The notes: generated by a model from the sequence alone, not told the origin. A DNA stretch of 64,000 bases from Aquificota bacterium (GCA_013153495.1 JAADEH010000002.1:1-64000), one strand, 5' to 3'; positions 17,572 through 23,609 are shown, counted from the stretch's first letter. Numbers and translations: made by a program.

Positions 17572-18002
17572 GCCGCTTCTCCCAAAATCTTCTTGACGAT
17601 TATCTCTGCCATTTCCCTAACCGCACTTTCGAGCTTCTTCTTCTCCTCTTCGAGAGATTTTCTTATCTCACTCACCTTGGTGGATATTTCCTGTTGGGCT
17701 TCTTCTTCCGCTTTTTCGAGAATTTCGGTTTTTATCCTGTTAGCTTCCTTTTTGGCTTCCTCGAGTATTGCGTTGGCTTCGCTTCTCGCCTTGTCAAGTA
17801 TCTCTTTTGCCTCTTCAATATATCCCTTTGCTTCCTCCCTAAGTTTGGAAGCCTCTTCGAGGTTGCGCTTGACTATGTTTTCCCTCTCCTCTATTACCCG
17901 AGAGTAGGGCTTGACATAAAGAGCGTTCAGGATAAAGACGAAAGCCAAGAAGAGAACCGCCTGTATGAAGAGCGTTATGTTGGGTATAACTCCTATGTCC
18001 AT
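17568..18002 (-). CDS. ATP synthase F0 subunit b'
   Basis: This second b-type subunit has 144 residues: one N-terminal membrane helix (ITLFIQAVLFLAFVFILNAL) with the YVKPYSRVIEERE junction, then a continuous charged coiled coil. It lacks the signal-like extension of its neighbour. ATG 18002 follows a GGAGGG site. Bacteria with two different b subunits are mostly photosynthetic, but Aquifex is a known exception, which supports the organism assignment. Confidence 0.9.
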   Translation of the reverse strand: MDIGVIPNITLFIQAVLFLAFVFILNALYVKPYSRVIEERENIVKRNLEEASKLREEAKGYIEEAKEILDKARSEANAILEEAKKEANRIKTEILEKAEEEAQQEISTKVSEIRKSLEEEKKKLESAVREMAEIIVKKILGEAA

Positions 18003-18056
18003 TTTACCCTCCGAAGGCTTAACAATTATCCTACAAATGGGGGTGTTATTTCAAGC

Positions 18057-18185
18057 TCAACTCGCCTTGGCGAGTTTGTTATAGAGAACCCTGTCCCTCT
18101 CCACTATCTTCTTTGCTTTTTCCTTCAGCTTCTTTCTGTTCTTACCCTTTATTACCTTAACGAGGTTGGATATTATTCCCGCCAT
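18057..18185 (-). CDS. Small basic hypothetical protein (42 residues)
   Basis: The reverse strand reads MAGIISNLVKVIKGKNRKK and continues, very rich in lysine and arginine, to KLAKAS with a TGA stop. It lies just upstream of the ATP synthase genes, in the same direction. I see no Shine-Dalgarno site. A TATAGT box ends eight bases before the ATG, so a leaderless transcript is possible. I do not recognise the family; coding status is supported only by the compact, amphipathic composition. Confidence 0.4.
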   Translation of the reverse strand: MAGIISNLVKVIKGKNRKKLKEKAKKIVERDRVLYNKLAKAS

Positions 18186-18351
18186 GGAATTTACTATAGG
18201 CTTCATTTTCAGGGGATGTTAGGCGAGATTTTCCCCTGTGTCATAGATTTAGGTCTGAGAACTTATGTTTTTGAGAGCTTGAAAATTTTGCGGGTGTTTT
18301 TTAAAGACTATGAATTATAAGCCTCAATAACACGCAACCACCGAACCGAAA

Positions 18352-18373
18352 GTAGGGAAATAAGTTTCCCAAC
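18352..18373. promoter_or_regulatory. 22-bp palindromic operator, copy 1
   Basis: The site starts GTAGGGAAAT and ends TTTCCCAAC, with imperfect two-fold symmetry. The same 22-bp pattern occurs at 18398 and 19995. It lies upstream of the ATPase gene. The repeated spacing-free symmetry suggests the binding site of a dimeric regulator encoded in this island; the regulator itself is not identified. Confidence 0.5.
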
Positions 18374-18397
18374 CGAAGACAGCACGCTAAAGCACAG

Positions 18398-18419
18398 GTA
18401 GGTAAATAAGTATCCCTAC
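18398..18419. promoter_or_regulatory. 22-bp palindromic operator, copy 2
   Basis: The site starts GTAGGTAAAT and ends ATCCCTAC. It lies exactly where the -35 region of the TATAAT promoter at 18437-18442 would be, so binding here should block or control transcription of the ATPase gene at 18499. Copy 1 is 46 bp upstream. Confidence 0.55.
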
Positions 18420-18498
18420 CGCTAAAAATTGCTTCCTATAATTAAGAAGTGTGGCTACAGTTTAAGTGATTGATAGACAAGGGAAAGGAGGCTAAGCG

Positions 18499-19203
18499 TT
18501 GGCTTACTTGGTTCTTAAAGGCTCAGGCTTCTGGAGACGTAAAGGCTCGCTCAGGTTAAGGAGCGTTAATACCTTTAGATTATTGGCTTGGAAGTTCAGA
18601 AGCTCTCAAGAAACCTACATCAAAAAGTCCAAGGTTCTGGTCGTTCAGGGAGGTATGGGATCGGGGAAAACGAGGGAATTAAGGAAGATAGAGAGATACG
18701 CAAAGGACATATACGGGGAGGAAGCGGTTTATATACCTGTGGGAGAAGCTCCGACAAACTGGTATAAGAGGGCGGGGCTTGGGAAGGAAGAGATTAAGGG
18801 GCTTACTCAGTTTGAGAAAAATGAAAAGCTTATAAATGCGTGCAAGGGCAAGGTGGTAATCCTTGACGATATAGACAGGGCGGAGAGTAAGGTAAAGGTT
18901 GAGGTTGTTAAGTGGCTTATTCGGGTTTCCAAGGTTGCGGTGGTGAGTTGTAGAGATATTAAGAAGGTTAATCCGTCTCTTGAGTATGAGCTTAGGAAGA
19001 AGCTGAGGTTTAAACACTGGCAGGGCTGGGATAGTTCTTTGGTGGTGGACCTCGGAAAGCAGGAAACGGAGATAAAGGATGTTGGGCTTCTGGTGGGAAT
19101 AGTTTTGGTGGTTTTTGTGGCTCTCTCTTGGGGGCTGACTCATGCGCTTTTGGGGGCATTGGCTATGAGGTGGCTTGTGGCTGAGGCGAGGCAGAGTAAA
19201 TAA
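18499..19203 (+). CDS. P-loop ATPase with C-terminal membrane segment
   Basis: This 234-residue protein has a Walker A motif, VVQGGMGSGKT, near residues 50-60 and a Walker B motif, KVVILDDIDRAES, near 118. A sensor-like AVVSCRDIKKVNP follows. The last 40 residues hold a strong hydrophobic segment (VGLLVGIVLVVFVALSWGL). The layout of cytoplasmic ATPase plus C-terminal anchor resembles Zot/gpI-type assembly ATPases of filamentous phages, but I do not see enough similarity to assign it. TTG 18499 is preceded by AAAGGAGG. It is the only gene on the plus strand at this end of the island. Confidence 0.65.
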   Translation: MAYLVLKGSGFWRRKGSLRLRSVNTFRLLAWKFRSSQETYIKKSKVLVVQGGMGSGKTRELRKIERYAKDIYGEEAVYIPVGEAPTNWYKRAGLGKEEIKGLTQFEKNEKLINACKGKVVILDDIDRAESKVKVEVVKWLIRVSKVAVVSCRDIKKVNPSLEYELRKKLRFKHWQGWDSSLVVDLGKQETEIKDVGLLVGIVLVVFVALSWGLTHALLGALAMRWLVAEARQSK

Positions 19204-19223
19204 AGTGAAGCGAAGCGGGGGGG

Positions 19224-19265
19224 GTGTTAAACGAATTGTGGACCATACAGCTGGTTTTGTTAAAC
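19224..19265 (+). repeat. 42-bp inverted repeat, left copy
   Basis: This copy matches the reverse complement of 19657-19698 at 32 of 42 positions, most strongly in the outer GTGTT..AAC and TTGTGGACC blocks and the inner TTTTGTTAAAC block. Its inner end overlaps the TAA stop of the ribbon-helix-helix-like gene. The two copies therefore frame that gene precisely. Confidence 0.6.
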
Positions 19266-19643
19266 TTCGTCCCATTCATAGGAGCGCTGGTATAGGTTCG
19301 GTCTGTGTATGAGGCTTTTCTCAAGCTCTTTTTTTAGCTCGTAGAGTTTACTGCCATACCATTCGAGGTTCTCTACTACTCGCTTATACTCCCTTAAGGC
19401 TTTTGTGGCTTCTTCCAGTTCGTCTGCTACTCTTTTAAGGCTGTCTATGTTGGGGCACTTCCTAAGCTCTTCCCCTGCTTCCTTTAGCTCTTCAACTTTC
19501 TTGAGTAGTTCCTTCAGTTCTCCCTCTTTTGCCAGCTTCCACACGTGAATACACTCTCTTATCCAGTCGGTTGTTCTCATGCCTTCAGGTTTGAGTTCTA
19601 AAAGCTCCTCCTCAAGCCTGACACCTATAAGTTTAGTTGCCAT
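19260..19643 (-). CDS. Ribbon-helix-helix-like protein with coiled coil, framed by inverted repeats
   Basis: This 127-residue protein starts MATKLIGVRLEEELLEL, a beta strand plus helix pattern like a MetJ/Arc ribbon-helix-helix DNA-binding domain, followed by RTTDWIRECIHVWK. Residues 40-115 form a highly charged heptad-rich coiled coil. It could be a DNA-binding regulator or partition-type protein; no family is certain. ATG 19643 has a perfect AGGAGG seven bases upstream. The gene is bordered on both sides by 42-bp inverted repeats, which may be its own binding sites. Confidence 0.65.
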   Translation of the reverse strand: MATKLIGVRLEEELLELKPEGMRTTDWIRECIHVWKLAKEGELKELLKKVEELKEAGEELRKCPNIDSLKRVADELEEATKALREYKRVVENLEWYGSKLYELKKELEKSLIHRPNLYQRSYEWDEV

Positions 19644-19656
19644 GGCTTGACCTCCT

Positions 19657-19698
19657 GTTTAACAAAATCTGGTTCCAGGTCCACAACTTGTTAAACAC
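19657..19698 (-). repeat. 42-bp inverted repeat, right copy
   Basis: This is the partner of 19224-19265 in opposite orientation. It has its own internal symmetry: GTTTAACAA at the left end and TTGTTAAAC near the right end, around a CTGGTTCCAG core. It overlaps the stop codon of the gene ending at 19691 and abuts the AGGAGG of the next gene, so it lies in the promoter or leader of the ribbon-helix-helix-like gene. Confidence 0.6.
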
Positions 19699-20053
19699 CA
19701 TACAGATAATCGCAGGCTTTGCTAAGATACCTGCACGCTCGGTAGAGGTTTACCAGCCTAAACAGGTCCCTCGGCTCTTCCCCTTTGCTCCAGCTGGCGA
19801 TGGTCTTGGTCTTTGCGTTGTATCCCTTTAGCTGTATCCTCTTGTATGCTTTTATCCCCGCTCTGGTCTCCTTCTTTATCTCCACTTCGTTTATGGCTAT
19901 GGTCCTATACCGCAGGTGGGATAAGTCCTCTATCCCATAGACCTTGCACAGGTCCTTTAGGGCTTGTTTTAAGTGCTCTAAGGTCTCTTCCATGGTAGGT
20001 AAACATGTTTCCCTACTTTTTGAAAAAAGAAAAAGAGGGGCAGGGGCACTCAC
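19691..20053 (-). CDS. Hypothetical protein of the accessory island
   Basis: I do not recognise this protein. The part from MEETLEHLKQALKDLCKVYG onward is a mixed helix/strand domain ending in RLVNLYRACRYLSKACDYLYGV. Two starts compete. GTG 20053 overlaps the upstream stop as GTGA and has AGGAGGG nine bases upstream. ATG 19993 gives a more natural N-terminus, and the 20-residue extension otherwise covers a 22-bp palindrome shared with intergenic DNA. I list the longer form; the shorter, 101-residue form is nearly as likely. Confidence 0.6.
   Translation of the reverse strand: MSAPAPLFLFSKSRETCLPTMEETLEHLKQALKDLCKVYGIEDLSHLRYRTIAINEVEIKKETRAGIKAYKRIQLKGYNAKTKTIASWSKGEEPRDLFRLVNLYRACRYLSKACDYLYGV
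19995..20016. promoter_or_regulatory. 22-bp palindromic operator, copy 3
   Basis: This is the most symmetrical copy, starting GTAGGTAAAC and ending GTTTCCCTAC. It ends two bases before the ATG at 19993 of the downstream hypothetical gene, read on the minus strand. Its sharing with 18352 and 18398 suggests that one regulator controls both the ATPase gene and the minus-strand genes. Confidence 0.55.
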
Positions 20054-20265
20054 GAAGAGTTCCCTCCTATTGGAACGGCTCTAAGTATCTGGCTTAGTTT
20101 TCGCATCACTCTTTTGGCTTCCTCTTCCGAAGAGCACACAGCCAGCAGGTCCATGTCCCCGTCCATGGTTTCCACGCTGACATACCACTCCCCATCTTTT
20201 TTGTAAAAGAATACGCTTCTGACATTACTAAGGTTGTAAAGCTTCCCATTCGTCAACACCCACAC
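20050..20265 (-). CDS. Small hypothetical protein
   Basis: This 71-residue protein has a beta-rich first half (GKLYNLSNVRSVFFYKKDGEWYVSVETMDGDMDLLAVC) and a helical second half with EEEAKRVMRKLSQIL. That pattern is reminiscent of small PH-like or viral accessory proteins, but I cannot name a family. GTG 20265 has GGAGG seven bases upstream. It is coupled to the next gene by a GTGA overlap and follows the preceding gene by four bases. Confidence 0.6.
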   Translation of the reverse strand: MWVLTNGKLYNLSNVRSVFFYKKDGEWYVSVETMDGDMDLLAVCSSEEEAKRVMRKLSQILRAVPIGGNSS

Positions 20266-20269
20266 AGCA

Positions 20270-20692
20270 CTACCTCCTTTCGTAGCTTCCGAACAGCTGT
20301 AAAATGACAGCGTTTATCACTCCCCCTAAAGCGGTCTCTATGGCTCTTTTTATAGCTCTGGTCTCCGCTTTTGTGATTAGGTTGTGCATGGAGTAGCTAC
20401 GGGAGTTTTCCAGCTCCCACTTTTCGCATATCCCTATACCTTCGGTTGTTCTCGTTATCCCCGTCTTGTGGAATTCCAGAGATAGCTTTACTCTTACCTT
20501 TGCGTATTCGGGCTTTAGCTCCTGCTCCAAGGTCTGGATTTCGTAGCTGATGGGGAGTGAGGAGAGTATCTTCAGCGCTCCGTCTCTGGTTATCTCTATC
20601 CTGCCGTTTACATCCGCAAAGTCCTTATCCGAGAGTATAGAGAGGGCTTTATTCACTACCGCCTCATACAGAGTTATGTCCTTTTTACTCAT
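20270..20692 (-). CDS. Hypothetical protein, possible single-strand annealing/DNA-binding type
   Basis: This 140-residue protein starts MSKKDITLYEAVVNKALSIL and has a sheet-forming centre (KVRVKLSLEFHKTG). It ends with HNLITKAETRAIKRAIETALGG near residue 108. The T-K-A-E-T-R-A-x-K-R-A-I motif resembles the one seen near the end of Rad52-like and related phage annealing proteins, but this is weak evidence. I chose ATG 20692 because AAGGAGG precedes it just after the upstream stop; ATG 20728 lies inside the previous gene and also has a GGAGG. Confidence 0.55.
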   Translation of the reverse strand: MSKKDITLYEAVVNKALSILSDKDFADVNGRIEITRDGALKILSSLPISYEIQTLEQELKPEYAKVRVKLSLEFHKTGITRTTEGIGICEKWELENSRSYSMHNLITKAETRAIKRAIETALGGVINAVILQLFGSYERR

Positions 20693-20708
20693 GTTTTGCA
20701 CCTCCTTT

Positions 20709-21077
20709 TTAGAATTGAGCAAAGGCATCTAAAGCCTCCTCTATCTGTTTGCTTGTGAACTCTTCAAACCACGCTCTCCACTCCTTGGAGTGCTCGCATA
20801 GATAGCTCTGGTGGTGGAGTATTAGGTTGGCTATTACGTGCTTGCACGGTTTGCCTGTTTTCTGAGCGTAGGGGCAGGTGCAGTCCCAATTGAGAACCGG
20901 TGTGCCGTCGTCTAAAAACTCCCTTTGGGATACTTCAAGTGTGGTGTTATACTTGAGATAGGACCCACTTAAGAGGGACTGCCTCGCTCTTTCTAAAAGG
21001 CTTCTGCCTTTGGCGTCCCTCTGCCTGCTTGCCCAACCGAGGATTTCGTTGAGCTGAGAAGCGCTGAGCTTTACCAT
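20709..21077 (-). CDS. SWIM zinc-finger protein
   Basis: This 122-residue protein contains a clear SWIM motif, WDCTCPYAQKTGKPCKHVIA, with CxCx(n)CxH ligands at about residues 67-80. SWIM domains bind DNA or protein and occur in plasmid, archaeal and recombination-related proteins. The N-terminal part is MVKLSASQLNEILGWASRQRD. The start ATG 21077 has GGAGG eight bases upstream. It is the first gene of the minus-strand group and reads away from the four-unit operator array. Confidence 0.75.
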   Translation of the reverse strand: MVKLSASQLNEILGWASRQRDAKGRSLLERARQSLLSGSYLKYNTTLEVSQREFLDDGTPVLNWDCTCPYAQKTGKPCKHVIANLILHHQSYLCEHSKEWRAWFEEFTSKQIEEALDAFAQF

Positions 21078-21116
21078 GGTGCTAACCTCCCAAGTGTATT
21101 TCCACTTATAAATATA

Positions 21117-21203
21117 CCAAGTCCTTTTGGAGTTGTCAAGTCTTTTTGGAGTTGGGATTTATACCAAGTGTTTATGGTGTTATAATAAGTCCTTATAGCG
21201 TTG
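21117..21203. promoter_or_regulatory. Array of four 19-bp operator-like repeats
   Basis: Four copies of a unit near CCAAGTCTTTTTGGAGTTG lie at 21117-21135, 21136-21154, 21164-21182 and 21185-21203. The first two abut; the third and fourth are offset by 9 and 2 bases. Each is an imperfect palindrome (CAAGTCC, four bases, GGAGTTG). A separate AAGTG...CACTT palindrome lies at 21092-21107. The array fills the gap between two divergent genes, as expected for autoregulation by a plasmid or phage-type repressor. Confidence 0.65.
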
Positions 21204-21230
21204 GGAAGACTAAAAAGGTAGGTTATAGCT

Positions 21231-21560
21231 ATGGCGAAAATAAGCGATTTGGAAAGTGCCATAAAGGAACGGGCGGAGTTAATAGGGCTGAGTAATGAAC
21301 ATATAAAAAAGCTTCTTAATAGGGAATACTCCCATCTATCCGTTGGTAGATGGAGGGACAAGACTGAAAGGACTAAAAAAGAGGGCTTGAGATTACAGGC
21401 ATACCTTGAAGGCAAAAAGGTGGGTTTGAAACTCACCACTCGGGAAGAGCTTTTTAGACCCATGCGGGAGCTTGTGAAGCTGTATAAGGCGTATAAGTTT
21501 CTGACCGAAGAGTGGCAAGAGGTGAAGGAGATACTAAAAGAGCGACCCTTGAACACCTGA
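21231..21560 (+). CDS. Hypothetical protein divergent from the operator array, candidate regulator
   Basis: This 109-residue protein is basic and helical, starting MAKISDLESAIKERAELIGLSNEHIKKLLNR, where IGLSNEHIKKLL could be a helix-turn-helix. No family is recognised. It begins 27 bases after the four-unit operator array and has no strong ribosome site. Its position makes it the best candidate for the protein that binds the array. Its end overlaps the end of the adenine-poor SLOG gene by 27 bases, tail to tail. Confidence 0.6.
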   Translation: MAKISDLESAIKERAELIGLSNEHIKKLLNREYSHLSVGRWRDKTERTKKEGLRLQAYLEGKKVGLKLTTREELFRPMRELVKLYKAYKFLTEEWQEVKEILKERPLNT

Positions 21561-22040
21561 AGACACCCCCAAGAGAAGCCAACCGCCACAGGAAAGGCGA
21601 AGCCAAGAACCCCAAGCGGGCGGGCGGACACCTGCAGGAAGGAAAACCACCACGGGAACACCCAAGGAAACAGCCAGACAAACAGACCCCCAAGTGCCAG
21701 AACCGAACCACGAGCCAGAGGCGGAAGCGGGGGAAAGAGCGGGCGGACAGGGAGAGGAAGGGAAGGCAACAAGAACACCACCAGCACGGGCAAGGGAGCG
21801 GACGAAAGCAACAGAACGGCGACGGAGAGCGGAGCGGGAACGGGAGCGAGCACGGAAGACACGGACGGGCAGGGAGAAACGGCGACAGAGGGAGGAAACG
21901 AGGCAATCCACACCCGAAGCGTCCCCAACAAAAACAGAACCAGAAAAGGAGGAAAGAAGAGAAGAAAGGACACCAGCCCACGAGCGAGCGACCACCCACG
22001 AGCGAGAACCTGAGACACCGAGCACGCAACCCACACCCAT
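21534..22040 (-). CDS. SLOG/DprA-like Rossmann-fold protein encoded by an almost adenine-free gene
   Basis: This 168-residue protein has the layout of the DUF2493-like SLOG group: LGVSGSRSW at residues 7-15, FVGDASGVDCLV near 38, an Arg-rich link RRRSVAFVRSL, LVAFPSSP near 94, SGTWGSVCLAVSLGVPVVVFLP near 115-135. Such domains bind nucleotides or nucleic acid. ATG 22040 has GGAGG nine bases upstream. Between start and 21559 the coding strand has only five adenines in about 480 bases. Two of them make the aspartates of GDASGVD and one the threonine of SGTWG. The protein thus lacks Lys, Glu, Asn, Gln, His, Tyr and Ile over most of its length. Long open frames on the other strand are a by-product of this skew. 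Confidence 0.72.
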   Translation of the reverse strand: MGVGCVLGVSGSRSWVVARSWAGVLSSLLSSFSGSVFVGDASGVDCLVSSLCRRFSLPVRVFRARSRSRSALRRRSVAFVRSLARAGGVLVAFPSSPCPPALSPASASGSWFGSGTWGSVCLAVSLGVPVVVFLPAGVRPPAWGSWLRLSCGGWLLLGVSSGVQGSLF

Positions 22041-22071
22041 GGCACGACACCTCCAAAAACAAAAATCGATT

Positions 22072-22202
22072 GCGCCCCTTGCATGGCTGGGAAATCGGAG
22101 GAGCGGAGCGCAGGCAAGGGTCGCCCCGAAGGGGCGATGAGCGTAAGCGAGCCTGCCCTTGCCGAAGCGGAGCGACGACTACCTTTTCCTTTGAAGGGGC
22201 GC
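22072..22202. ncRNA. Candidate multi-branched structured element 1
   Basis: GCGCCCCTT (22072-22080) pairs with AAGGGGCGC (22194-22202). Inside are GGCAAGGG (22113-22120) with CCCTTGCC (22156-22163) and the perfect hairpin TCGCCCC-GAA-GGGGCGA (22121-22137). CAGGC/GCCTG offers a competing pairing. It shares GAA-loop, GAGCGTA and GGAGCG modules with element 2 downstream. It is either a structured RNA or a palindromic DNA repeat; no covariance can be tested here. Confidence 0.4.
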
Positions 22203-22258
22203 AAGCAGAAATAAAAGAGGGGTGGGTGGTCGGGGGAAATATGGTGGTGGGTATAGAG

Positions 22259-22346
22259 GCGGTTCCTTATGCCCGAAGGGCATGGCGGAGCGGAGCGTAG
22301 CCCTGCCACCTGCGAGCGTATGCGAGCGGGTGTTAAGAGGAACCGC
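22259..22346. ncRNA. Candidate multi-branched structured element 2
   Basis: GCGGTTCCT (22259-22267) pairs with AGGAACCGC (22338-22346). Inside are TGCCC-GAA-GGGCA (22270-22282), TGGC...GCCA (22283-22308) and CACC...GGTG around GCGAGCGTATGCGAGC. Three arms on a closed stem resemble a compact RNA fold. Both elements lie between the YdjM-like gene and the adenine-poor gene and contain no reading frame that looks real. Confidence 0.4.
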
Positions 22347-22358
22347 TGAAAATAAAAC

Positions 22359-22856
22359 TTACTCCCAGAGTTTGAATTTTCTTTCGTTATACTCTTTTCG
22401 GTCTATTATTCCTTGCTTGTGCAGTTCTTTATACCGGGAGTGTCCGAGTTTGGCGTCAAGTTTTATGAGTGGTGTTAGGAAGAGTATTAGTAGGGCTAAG
22501 AAGAGCCATTCGGAGAGCCGTCCTGTAGTGATTAGTCCTCCTATTCTGATGCGTTGTTTTCCGTATAGTGGTATGCCTGTTTTGGTGAGGGCGTCTAAAA
22601 ACAGGTGCGTCATGCTTCCGTAGGTGAAGGAGAGTAATTCCATGGAGTAGGGGGCGTGGGAGAGAAAGAGTAAGAAGGTGAGCATGAGGGCGAGAAACCA
22701 TAGCACGAGGTAGTGGGTTATTCCTCTGTGTTCGTTTATTCCGAAGAGGTCTTCTGTCCAGTCGGGGGCTGTTGAGCCTATTACTGCGATTGCGGGATTG
22801 AGACCTAAGATGTGGGCGGTTGTGCCTGCGAAGAAGGTGTGGGTTAGCCATGTCAT
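22359..22856 (-). CDS. YdjM-like (DUF457) inner-membrane metal-dependent hydrolase family protein
   Basis: This 165-residue protein has MTWLTHTFFAGTTAHIL at the N-terminus, a GSTAPDWTED segment near residue 28, HRGITHYLV near 43 and a GSMTHLFLDALTKTGIPL segment near 80. These are the His/Asp motifs of the YdjM/DUF457 membrane family, with four or so hydrophobic helices. The family's substrate is unknown. The ATG at 22856 overlaps the stop of the upstream gene (ATGA). It closes the small minus-strand operon that begins with the HU-like gene. Confidence 0.75.
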   Translation of the reverse strand: MTWLTHTFFAGTTAHILGLNPAIAVIGSTAPDWTEDLFGINEHRGITHYLVLWFLALMLTFLLFLSHAPYSMELLSFTYGSMTHLFLDALTKTGIPLYGKQRIRIGGLITTGRLSEWLFLALLILFLTPLIKLDAKLGHSRYKELHKQGIIDRKEYNERKFKLWE

Positions 22857-23071
22857 GGTAGGATTAGGACTGAAAGAACTTTGTGCAGTGTTTTTTTGCA
22901 TTTTTCGCAAATTTGGTAGGAGTCTATTTCGCTAAGGTTTATTTCTCTCATTTCCCGTTTTTTTCTTAGTCTGAGCCATAGAAGGCTCTCTTGCCCGCAA
23001 AGGTAGTGTCCTTTTTTATCTACTATATGGTAGATATGATTATAGGAAGGTTTACCTATTTTGAGTTTCAT
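22853..23071 (-). CDS. Small Cys-containing hypothetical protein (zinc-ribbon-like)
   Basis: This 72-residue basic protein reads MKLKIGKPSYNHIYHIVDKK, then GHYLCGQESLLW, then SYQICEKCKKTL, so one isolated Cys and a CEKC pair could form a metal site. I do not recognise a family. ATG 23071 lies inside the end of the preceding gene, with GAGG eight bases upstream. It is coupled to the YdjM-like gene by ATGA. Confidence 0.6.
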   Translation of the reverse strand: MKLKIGKPSYNHIYHIVDKKGHYLCGQESLLWLRLRKKREMREINLSEIDSYQICEKCKKTLHKVLSVLILP

Positions 23072-23609
23072 TTTTTAGTCCTCTTTCGTAGCATCTGTCT
23101 AATAGTTCTTTGGATACTCCTGAAGCTAATAATAATGCTGTTAAGGCTTTTAGTTCTCCCTCTTTTTGCTTTAGTTTTATTTCTTCTTTCCAGATGTCTT
23201 TTCGGTATTCTATTCCTTCCTCTACTCTTTGCCACTGCCATGAGATGTATTTTTTCATCTCTTCTACTTCGTAGCGGAGTTTAAGGTAGTTGGCAAGGAT
23301 ACGGCGGGCGAAGTCTAAGGCTCTGATGTATTCTTTCTTCATTTCCCATCTTTCCCTTGCGTCGTAGAGGGGGACTTCAAGTTTTATTCCTGCGTGGGTG
23401 GGGGCTGTGTATTGGCTCTTTCCCGCTATATCCTGCTGGTATTGGGCGAAGGCTTTTAGGGAGAACATGAAGGTGGGGGCTTGGGGTGTGAGGTGTTGGA
23501 CTATTTGGATACATGGGGGGGCGGAGTGCTCGGTTTTTGGAGGGGTGGAGGGGGGAGAGCTGAGGGCTATTCCGAGGAGTAGGTAAATTAGTGTGCCTGC
23601 TTTTTGCAC
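23052..23609 (-). CDS. Exported coiled-coil hypothetical protein
   Basis: This 185-residue protein starts with a probable signal peptide (MQKAGTLIYLLLGIALSS), followed by a proline-rich stretch and then a long helical, charged region from about residue 85 to 150 with EVEEMKKYISWQWQRVEEG. GTG 23609 has GGAGG ten bases upstream. Its place next to another small exported protein suggests a cell-envelope apparatus, but no conjugation or phage coat family is recognised. Confidence 0.6.
   Translation of the reverse strand: MQKAGTLIYLLLGIALSSPPSTPPKTEHSAPPCIQIVQHLTPQAPTFMFSLKAFAQYQQDIAGKSQYTAPTHAGIKLEVPLYDARERWEMKKEYIRALDFARRILANYLKLRYEVEEMKKYISWQWQRVEEGIEYRKDIWKEEIKLKQKEGELKALTALLLASGVSKELLDRCYERGLKNETQNR

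Larger units (their letters stand above)
18186..18498. other. Intergenic region at the left edge of the accessory island
   Basis: This 313-base stretch holds no convincing gene. It contains an inverted repeat (CAGGGGA at 18210-18216 and TCCCCTG at 18232-18238), two copies of a 22-bp palindrome, a TATAAT at 18437-18442, and an AAAGGAGG ribosome site at 18485-18492 for the ATPase gene. It marks the change from core ATP synthase genes to accessory genes. I found no tRNA gene or direct-repeat attachment site here. Confidence 0.5.

Noticed and set aside
18210-18238. Rho-independent terminator
   Set aside because: The 7-bp inverted repeat has a 15-base loop and no following T run on either strand.
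21512-22300. Long plus-strand open frame rich in Lys, Arg, Gly, Glu and Gln
   Set aside because: It is the mirror of the T-free strand: no T means no stop codons. Its composition is low-complexity and it has no domain, so it is a by-product of the skew.
21071-22309. Very long open frame on the minus strand (about 412 codons) across the adenine-poor region
   Set aside because: The stretch has nearly no A on this strand, so stop codons are rare by composition. The frame runs in low-complexity Ser/Phe/Leu-rich sequence and overlaps the SLOG frame, which has a good ribosome site and recognisable motifs.
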